Assembly: GCA_964542855.1 (NCBI GenBank)
Contig: CAZIWJ010000138.1
Span: 1-9,677 of the forward strand
Reading direction: 5' to 3'
DNA from: CAZIWJ01 sp964542855
GTDB taxonomy: Bacteria; Bacteroidota; Bacteroidia; Cytophagales; Cyclobacteriaceae
DNA length: 9,677 nucleotides
Shown: positions 1 to 6,300 of the stretch, one piece after another
How positions within the stretch are numbered: position 1 is the stretch's first letter
How the letters are laid out: each line of letters begins with the position of its first letter
The notes under the pieces: generated by a model
Seen by the model: only the letters and a program-made list of their open reading frames with translations
Told to the model about the DNA's origin: nothing
The model's database searches: none
Made by a program: the position numbers and the translations under genes

Positions 1-711
1 TATGCTACCGACAGCGTAACTATGAACGGTTATATTGCCATGAAAGACGATGGCACAAAAAAGCCCGGCATCCTGGTGGTTCATGAATGGTGGGGCCATA
101 ACGAACACGCCCGTACTAAAGCCAGGAAACTGGCCGAAATGGGTTACGTAGCCCTGGCAGTAGACATGTATGGCAGCGGTAAACAGGCTAATCATCCTTC
201 TTCGGCCCAGAAGTTTTCCGGCATGGTGATGTCGAACATCGATGTGGCCAAAGCTCGTTTTATGCAGGCTATGGAAACGTTGAAGCAAAACCCGAATGTT
301 GATCCGGATAAAATAGGTGCCATTGGCTTCTGTTTCGGAGGGTCAGTTGTGCTAACTATGGCTAACCTTGGCGTAGACCTCGATGCCGTGGTTGCCTTCC
401 ACGCCGGGTTAGGACTGCCCGCCATGCCGGGTACCGGTGAACCGGTAAAAGCACAAAAGGTAATGGTATTAAATGGAGGAGCCGATCCTTTTGTTACCGC
501 CGGGCAGGTGAGTGCTCTGGATTCGGCTATGCAGCGCGCAGAAGTAAACTATGAATACATCGCTTACAAAGGAGTAAAGCATGCCTACACCAATCCGGGT
601 GCCGATAGCCTGGGGCAGAAGTTTGAGCTACCGCTGGCCTACGACAAAGAAGCCGATGAAAAATCGTGGAACCAAATGAGCCAGATGTTTAGAGAGGTAT
701 TCGGCTCCTGA
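1..711 (+). CDS. Dienelactone hydrolase family protein, 5' partial
   Basis: Alpha/beta-hydrolase of the dienelactone hydrolase (DLH, PF01738) family. The frame is open from base 1 (YATDSVTMNGYIAM), and this matches the usual early DLH strand. The gene therefore starts upstream of the window, and the ATG at 22 is probably internal. Counting from that Met, the landmarks are HEWWG at 21-25, the nucleophile elbow GFCFGG with Cys104 (codon at 331), an acid in GGADPFV (Asp155) and the histidine in GVKHAYT (His187). This is the Cys-Asp-His triad of the family. Classic members hydrolyse dienelactone in chloroaromatic breakdown, but many bacterial homologues have no known substrate, so only a hydrolase role is supported. 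Homologues in this group often carry a signal peptide, which would lie outside the window. The gene ends with tandem in-frame stops (TGA 709-711, TAA 712-714) and a terminator, so it is separate from the downstream cluster. The family call is firm; the substrate is unknown. Confidence 0.93.
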   Translation, partial: YATDSVTMNGYIAMKDDGTKKPGILVVHEWWGHNEHARTKARKLAEMGYVALAVDMYGSGKQANHPSSAQKFSGMVMSNIDVAKARFMQAMETLKQNPNVDPDKIGAIGFCFGGSVVLTMANLGVDLDAVVAFHAGLGLPAMPGTGEPVKAQKVMVLNGGADPFVTAGQVSALDSAMQRAEVNYEYIAYKGVKHAYTNPGADSLGQKFELPLAYDKEADEKSWNQMSQMFREVFGS

Positions 712-749
712 TAAAAGGTTAAAAAACGATTCTTATTTAATTTGTTAGG

Positions 750-776
750 CCCTTTCTATTTCAGAAAGGGTTTTTT
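750..776 (+). terminator. Rho-independent terminator after the hydrolase gene
   Basis: A perfect 8-bp stem is formed by CCCTTTCT (750-757) and AGAAAGGG (763-770), with the 5-base loop ATTTC. Six T residues (771-776) follow directly. It lies about 40 bases after the hydrolase stop codon, as expected for an intrinsic terminator. On the opposite strand no T-tract follows the stem, so it should act only on rightward transcription. Confidence 0.88.
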
Positions 777-844
777 ATTACCCGCTTGGTTTTACACAAC
801 GGCCGGTTACTCCATCCCATTTCAGGAAATTTATCCCATACTGA

Positions 845-910
845 ATGGAAAAATACCTGTTAACATGGAAAAAACACCTAATTACTGCTGATGGCATATT
901 ACTTGCTGAT
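845..910 (+). repeat. Two pairs of imperfect short direct repeats
   Basis: ATGGAAAAATACCT (845-858) recurs as ATGGAAAAAACACCT (865-879), and ATTACTGCTGAT (881-892) recurs as ATTACTTGCTGAT (898-910). Each pair differs by about one inserted base plus, in the first pair, one substitution. The copies are 17-20 bases apart. They could be regulator sites or leftovers of small local duplications. The sequence does not show which, and A-rich text makes some similarity likely by chance. Confidence 0.4.
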
Positions 911-962
911 ATGTTGTGTGTTGAAGAGAAAAGGTATTCACTAAGTTGAAAAATAACACATA

Positions 963-996
963 AGTACTATTCCCTGCTAGTTTGGAATAGTTTACT
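963..996. promoter_or_regulatory. Inverted repeat upstream of the cluster (possible operator or leader hairpin)
   Basis: ACTATTCC (966-973) and GGAATAGT (984-991) form an 8-bp perfect inverted repeat around a 10-base centre. Alternatively, CTATTCC/GGAATAG can be extended by AGTA (963-966) pairing with TACT (993-996) across a TT bulge. No T-run follows, so it is not an intrinsic terminator. It lies 60-90 bases before the first gene of the cluster, where an operator or a 5'-leader stem-loop could sit. The function is inferred from position only. Confidence 0.4.
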
Positions 997-1054
997 GCGC
1001 CAATCCTGCTTTCTTCAACTAGTTATGAAGCCACCTGTTGAATAAGATGATATT

Positions 1055-2248
1055 TTGAGTAACCTGGTAATAAATAATACTCTGTTTATATTTCTTGTAA
1101 TTTTTTTATTTCAGGGCATTCCTCCCGGATTTGCTCAGGCACCTTTGTTGGTAAATAATGACGTGCTTTTTGTTAATGAAGGAGTAAATTTTAGCGTGAA
1201 TGGTCATTTGTTGAACCGGGGTAACCTGACCAACCGGGGAACTCTGCTGGTATCGGGTAACCTGGTTAATGAAAATCAGTTCGTCAGTTCCACGGGAACG
1301 CTGGTTCTTTTCGGAGAAAACACCCAGTACCTGGGCCTGAACAACCGGACAGCCCTTTCGGGTTTTGTGGTAGAAGGTGGAGGTGATAAGATTCTGGAAA
1401 ATGCGCTTAATGTCACCCAAACCCTCGACCTCTACTTTGGCAGGGTCATTACCAATAATAACAGCATTACCTTAGAAAACGGTGCGCAGGTAATCAATGC
1501 ATCATCTGATGCTTACGTAATCGGAAACTTTCTGCGCAGCGGTACTGGTTACCTGGATTTTCCGGTTGGAACGGAAAATAATTACACGCCTTTTGTGCTG
1601 GAGGATGCTTCTGGTGTTGATCCGCTGCTTTCAGTAGACATTACAGAACCTGCTGACACGGCAGGACTGGCCAGGGGCGATTCTATTGCTGCCCTATCTG
1701 TTGCCCGGCAATGGGAATTGCGTGTGCTATCCGGTTCGCTTAATCCCTCCACCGTTACCCTACCTGTTCTCGATGATGAATCGTCGCCGAACCCGGAATT
1801 CTACGTGGTTGGTGCAACCCGGGGGGAAGGCAGCACAATTTATTCACTGGAACGTGATCCGGGTAGTTTACCGGGTACTGTTCGCAGCCAGTTTAGAGGA
1901 GGGGAAGGGCTTTATACCCTGGCGATTAACAAGTTATTTTCAGTTGAAGACGAATTACTGGTTCCTTCTGCCTTTGCCCCCAATTCGCCCGACCAGGAAG
2001 AGCAGGTAATGAAGGTGTACGCCAAAAACCTGAGTAATGAAAACTTCAGTATCCGAATTTACGATCGCTTCGGAAGCCTGGTGTTCTTTTCCGATTCAGC
2101 CGGAGAGATGCAAACCAGCGGCTGGAATGGAACCAACACGGAAACCGGCGAAAGTGTGATGTCGGGTGTTTACACTTATCAAATCCAGGCCAGTTTTGAA
2201 AGTGGTGCTTCATTAAATAAAACCGGGTCGGTAACACTGTTACGATGA
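1055..2248 (+). CDS. Secreted surface protein with T9SS type B (gliding motility-associated, CHU_C) C-terminal domain
   Basis: A 397-residue exported protein. Residues 1-27 form a hydrophobic signal peptide that probably ends at GFA, though its N-region oddly lacks Lys or Arg. Residues about 35-180 are rich in Asn, Gly and Thr, with repeated NRGNLTNRGTLLVSGNL-like strands, as in beta-helical surface proteins of Bacteroidota. DFPVGTENNYTPF (168-180) is a phrase typical of such proteins. Residues about 301-397 match the gliding motility-associated C-terminal domain (TIGR04131/CHU_C): VPSAFAPN, IRIYDRFGSLVF, GWNGT, GVYTYQI, and the terminal TGSVTLLR. This domain targets cargo to the type IX secretion system as a type B signal. 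No enzyme domain is visible, so an adhesin or envelope structural role is inferred. The start is uncertain: TTG at 1055 is the best in-frame choice because TAA at 1043 blocks the in-frame ATG at 1025. The stop overlaps the next gene's ATG (ATGA), which suggests translational coupling with the PorP/SprF gene. Confidence 0.88.
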   Translation: MSNLVINNTLFIFLVIFLFQGIPPGFAQAPLLVNNDVLFVNEGVNFSVNGHLLNRGNLTNRGTLLVSGNLVNENQFVSSTGTLVLFGENTQYLGLNNRTALSGFVVEGGGDKILENALNVTQTLDLYFGRVITNNNSITLENGAQVINASSDAYVIGNFLRSGTGYLDFPVGTENNYTPFVLEDASGVDPLLSVDITEPADTAGLARGDSIAALSVARQWELRVLSGSLNPSTVTLPVLDDESSPNPEFYVVGATRGEGSTIYSLERDPGSLPGTVRSQFRGGEGLYTLAINKLFSVEDELLVPSAFAPNSPDQEEQVMKVYAKNLSNENFSIRIYDRFGSLVFFSDSAGEMQTSGWNGTNTETGESVMSGVYTYQIQASFESGASLNKTGSVTLLR

Positions 2249-3309
2249 GTAAAATACTACGTACATATCGTGTAATGCAGGTATCGGTAACGCTAGTGCT
2301 TTTGCTGGCTGGTAGCAATATCGCCCACGCACAGGCCTACCGGTTTTCTCAATTTTATGCTGCTCCACTGTACCTGAACCCGGCACTCTCCGGCCTGGAG
2401 AACAAAATGTACGCCGGCATTAATCACCGCACCCAGCAGCAGGCCAACGTGAAATTTCATACCAGCCAGGCTTCCTTTATCTATCCCGTTATGCTTAAAG
2501 GCCCGGTAAACCGGCACATCGGAGGAGCAGGAATTACCCTGCTGCGCGATGCAGCCGGCATAGCGGGTGAACTGGTTACCAACGGGGTGAGCCTGAGCTA
2601 TGCTCATAACCTGAAACTCGATTTTTACGGAGTAAACCACCTTGTGCTGGGTTTGCAGGGCAGCTACTACCAGCAACGTGTAGAGACCGGAAATTTTACT
2701 TGGGGTTCACAGGTAACAGCCGGTGGATTTAACCGCGACATCACCCCGGCTTTCAGCCGTAACGTCCGGGCCAACGGGCTAGGGGTAAACGCTGGGTTGG
2801 TTTGGGTATTTAATTCTAAAAATATGCGTTATCGCCCCGATTTACCCTTTTCTTCTTACCTGGGTTTTGCTGCGGCTAACCTGAACCAGCCTTCCATGAG
2901 CTTTACCGACGCCAGTGATCCCCTGCCCATACAGTATAAAATTCATGGCGGGGCCAACGTTCAGTTGAGCCGGAAATTCAGTGTGCAACCTAGTGCCATG
3001 GTACTGAATCAGGAATACCTAACCCAGGTTGATGTAGGGGCCTTTATGGTATTTAAGCATGAATTCAAGAGTAACGTCATGCAGAATACTACCCGTATTC
3101 AGTTACACACCGGGGCATGGCACCGGCTCAACAATGCATTTATTATCCTGCTTGGTGCAAGCAACGGGGTATTTAGTACAGCGGTAAGTTATGATACCAA
3201 CAGCTTTACTCCAGGTAGTACAGCCAGTGGTACAGCGTTTGAGCTATCTCTATCATACAAAATACAACAGCGATCGGACGTAAAACGTGTTTCAACACCA
3301 TTATTTTAA
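2245..3309 (+). CDS. PorP/SprF-family type IX secretion-associated outer-membrane protein
   Basis: A 354-residue protein, the usual length for the PorP/SprF family (TIGR03519). A signal peptide probably cleaves after AHA (residue 29). The mature start AYRFSQFYAAPLYLNPALSG (residues 31-50) is the family hallmark. The rest alternates polar and hydrophobic residues with many aromatic and Gly positions, as in an outer-membrane beta-barrel. The end, FELSLSYKI followed by a terminal Phe (TPLF), fits a barrel assembled by the BAM machinery. Founding members are PorP of Porphyromonas and SprF of Flavobacterium; SprF lies beside the adhesin gene sprB and is needed to deliver SprB to the surface. By analogy this protein is probably the dedicated outer-membrane partner of the type B protein encoded just upstream, with which it shares a 4-base ATGA overlap. 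That pairing is inferred from gene order. An alternative start at Met11 would give a shorter signal peptide, but the overlap favours Met1. Confidence 0.93.
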   Translation: MSKILRTYRVMQVSVTLVLLLAGSNIAHAQAYRFSQFYAAPLYLNPALSGLENKMYAGINHRTQQQANVKFHTSQASFIYPVMLKGPVNRHIGGAGITLLRDAAGIAGELVTNGVSLSYAHNLKLDFYGVNHLVLGLQGSYYQQRVETGNFTWGSQVTAGGFNRDITPAFSRNVRANGLGVNAGLVWVFNSKNMRYRPDLPFSSYLGFAAANLNQPSMSFTDASDPLPIQYKIHGGANVQLSRKFSVQPSAMVLNQEYLTQVDVGAFMVFKHEFKSNVMQNTTRIQLHTGAWHRLNNAFIILLGASNGVFSTAVSYDTNSFTPGSTASGTAFELSLSYKIQQRSDVKRVSTPLF

Positions 3310-3312
3310 ATT

Positions 3313-6300
3313 ATGATCAGATCAATTAACATAGCACTAGTGGCAATGCTAATTTCTGTAACGGCTTTTGCGCAGAACGGTGCGAACAGCAAATTGCAGC
3401 GGGAGGCGCAGGAATATTATGAAAATGGCTACTATTTTAAAGCAATAACCCTTTTTAATAAGGTATTAAAAGAAGATGAGCAAAACCTGAATGTTTTACT
3501 TCAGGTAGGAAATTGTTATCGTAACCTGTTCAACTACAGCGAAGCAGAAAAATATTATAAGCAGGTGAATAAAGCTGCAACCGGCGATTACCCGGAGGCT
3601 TTATTCTATCTGGCCCTGATGGAAAAGTATAACGGACGCTACCGCAGTGCCCTCAATAACTTCAATACTTTTTTAACCAAATATTCTAAAAAACTTACAG
3701 TTGCCCAGCGAAATCAATTATTGCCTAAGGCAAAAGTGGAGCAGAAAGGCTGCGAATTTGCACTTACTGAACAGGAAACGGTTCTGCCTAACTTCAACTT
3801 TGGCCAGCTAAAGGCACCAGTTAATTCTTCCTATAATGATTACGCCCCGGCTATTTACCAAAATGATTCAACCCTGGTTACAACCTCGAGCCGGGTGGTA
3901 TCGGGCAGTGCGCTGGTCGATGAGAGTTCAGGCGAAGGGTTTACCGACAACTTCGGCTGGCAATTAATTAGTAGCGGCTGGAAACCTAACGATTTTAATA
4001 ATCTGAGCCGGGTAACCAACTCGCGCTGGCACGATGGTTCGGGCAGCTTTAACGCCGAAGGAAACAAATTTTATTACACCAGCTGCTTTACTAACGGCAG
4101 TACCAACTGCCAGATATTCGTGTCGGAGAAGAAAAAAGGCAGGTGGCAACGACCGGAACCCCTGAACAAAAACGTGAACCGGCCGAATTCAGATAACCGT
4201 CATCCGCAGGTTACAATCACTGGCGATACGCTGTTCTTCTCTTCTAACCGCAGTGGCGGGGAAGGCGGAAACGACATCTGGATGTGCGTGAAGCGCGGTG
4301 AGGAAAACTGGGGCCGACCGGTTAACCTGGGGAACAAAATAAACACCCCTTTCAATGAAATCACCCCTTTTTATTACTGGAAGGATGATGTGTTGCTGTT
4401 TGGCTCCGATGGGCATGCCGGCTTCGGAGGCATCGACTTGTTTTTAGCCGAAGGCAATACCCTGCAACAGGCTTCTATTCAGAACCTGGGCTATCCGTTC
4501 AATTCTAGCAAAGATGACTGCTACCTGGTACTCGGTGATAACAAAGGCTACCTGGCCTCCAACCGTTCCGATCAGTCGGGCCAGTTTTCTGTTTATGGCT
4601 TCGAGATCAAATCGCAGCAGGCGGTAATTGCTAAAATTAACAAGTCGTCTTTATCACGCGAAAAAGAAGACCTTTCGTACGCCAAAAGGCAGCAGGAACT
4701 CACAGCCCGGTTAAGTGAAGATGCGTTATACTACCAGAGCCTGAACGGGAACCGGAAAAATACTTTTCGAAACCGTGTTATGGAACGCATCCTGTCGGGA
4801 AAAAAAGCCATGGAATACCTACCTGAAGAAGAGAAAAACCGGGTGAACCGCGTGGGTGAAAATATCCAGGCCAGTATGATTGCCGAAAGAGGCCAGGCAA
4901 GTAAACTGAAAGCGGAAGATAAGCAACGGATCGATAAATTCATTCAAACCCGGCTGGCCCAACTAGCCGTTGGAACCGAATCACTTGCTTTAACAGGTAG
5001 TAACCTCGATGAGGAAACGCTGAACCTGTTAAGCCAGGTAAGCCAGTCGATGGTGATGGCCCGGGTTTCGGCTACAGGAATGATAGCCAGCATGCCAGAA
5101 CTACTCCCTACCCGGGAAGAAATGGTACTGCAGGCAATTGAATCGGATGATCAGTACTACGCCAATTTATCGACAAGTAAACAGCAACAGGTAGATAAAG
5201 TTATTGAACTGGCATTGCAAAACCCCGAATTCAGAACGGAAGTCCTGAACCAGGTACCTTTTTATAAATCTCTTACGGAAAACGAAAAACAGGCTGTGCA
5301 GCGGCTCATTGTTTTCCGGGAAAGCGAAGATAAAGCAACTGCTAGTTCATTAGTACCTGAAAGGCGCGACCTGGACTATTTTACTTCGCTTCCGGCAGAG
5401 GATAGAAAACGTGTTGATCGCATTATTCAGGTAAATGTACGGGCTCAACTGCTGGGTAAATCGGTAGCGCTCGACCCTGAGTTAAAGGACTATTACGATA
5501 ACCTCAGCGAAAAAGACAAGGAAAGCGTTATTCGCCTGGCTGCTGTGGAAATTAATGCCCTTCGCAATGCCCGGGAGAAAGCGAACAAAGAATCTGCTTC
5601 AAAGAATAATGCCGACCAGCAATACCTGAGCCAGTTGCCGGAAGAAGAAAAGGCAAGGGTAAACCAGTTGGTGAGAAGTACAGTACGGGTAAAATTGTTG
5701 GGTACGGACCAGGATTTCGATCCTGATGTTAAGGAGTATTACGAGTCGCTTTCCGATGAAGAAAAGGAAAGGGTTTACCGCCTGGCTGCAGTAGAAATTA
5801 ACAGCCTGCGCAACCTGGCCGAAAAAGGAGAGGAAGAAAACAGCAAGCAGCAGAACCAGGATAAGGAATACCTGAGCAACCTGCCGGTAGCCGAGCAAAG
5901 CCGGGTGGTACGCATCGTAGACCAGAAGGTGGAGGCCCGGTTGCTTAACAGTAAAAACGAGATACAAGACCCTGCACTGAAGCAGTACTACGCTAAACTT
6001 TCTGAAGATGAAAAAGAAAGAGTGTACCGCCTGGCCGCCGTAGAAATTGATGGTCTGCGCGAAATTGCCGAACAGGTAAAGGCCAGGCAGGACGAACAGT
6101 ACGCAGCCGACAATGCTTACTTCAGCCGTTTGCCGGAAGAGGAGCAAAGTAAAGTAAAACGCATTGTGCAGGCTACCATTACAGCCCGGCTCCTGAACAA
6201 GGAAAATGCAGAACTTGAACCGGCACTGAAACACTACTACGAAAAGCTTTCTGACGAAGAGAAGGATCGTGTTTACCGCCTGGCCGCCGTTGAAATAGAA

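Larger units (their letters stand above)
777..1054 (+). other. Intergenic region upstream of the T9SS-associated cluster
   Basis: Together with the terminator this makes a gap of about 340 bases with no convincing gene. It should contain the promoter of the downstream four-gene cluster. I looked for the Bacteroidota sigma pattern (TTG near -33, TAnnTTTG near -7). The closest -7-like string is TAGTTTG at 978-984, which is one base short in the spacer and has no TTG at the right distance, so I do not call a promoter. A 34-codon ORF (845-949) and a 6-codon ORF (ATG 1025 to TAA 1043-1045) are present but could be chance. An inverted repeat and direct repeats in this stretch are listed separately. 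Confidence 0.6.

Noticed and set aside
845..949. A 34-codon ORF (MEKYLLTWKKHL...) in the intergenic region
   Set aside because: It has no Shine-Dalgarno site, no recognisable similarity and overlaps the direct repeats. A run of this length is expected by chance. Conservation in relatives would be needed to revive it.
978..984. TAGTTTG as a Bacteroidota -7 element (TAnnTTTG)
   Set aside because: It is one base short between TA and TTTG, and the nearest upstream TTG (946-948) is too far away. It also lies inside the inverted repeat.
1686..2009. A 107-codon + strand open frame in another phase inside the CTD gene
   Set aside because: It is entirely inside the recognised gene and has a Pro/Arg-rich translation typical of an out-of-phase read.
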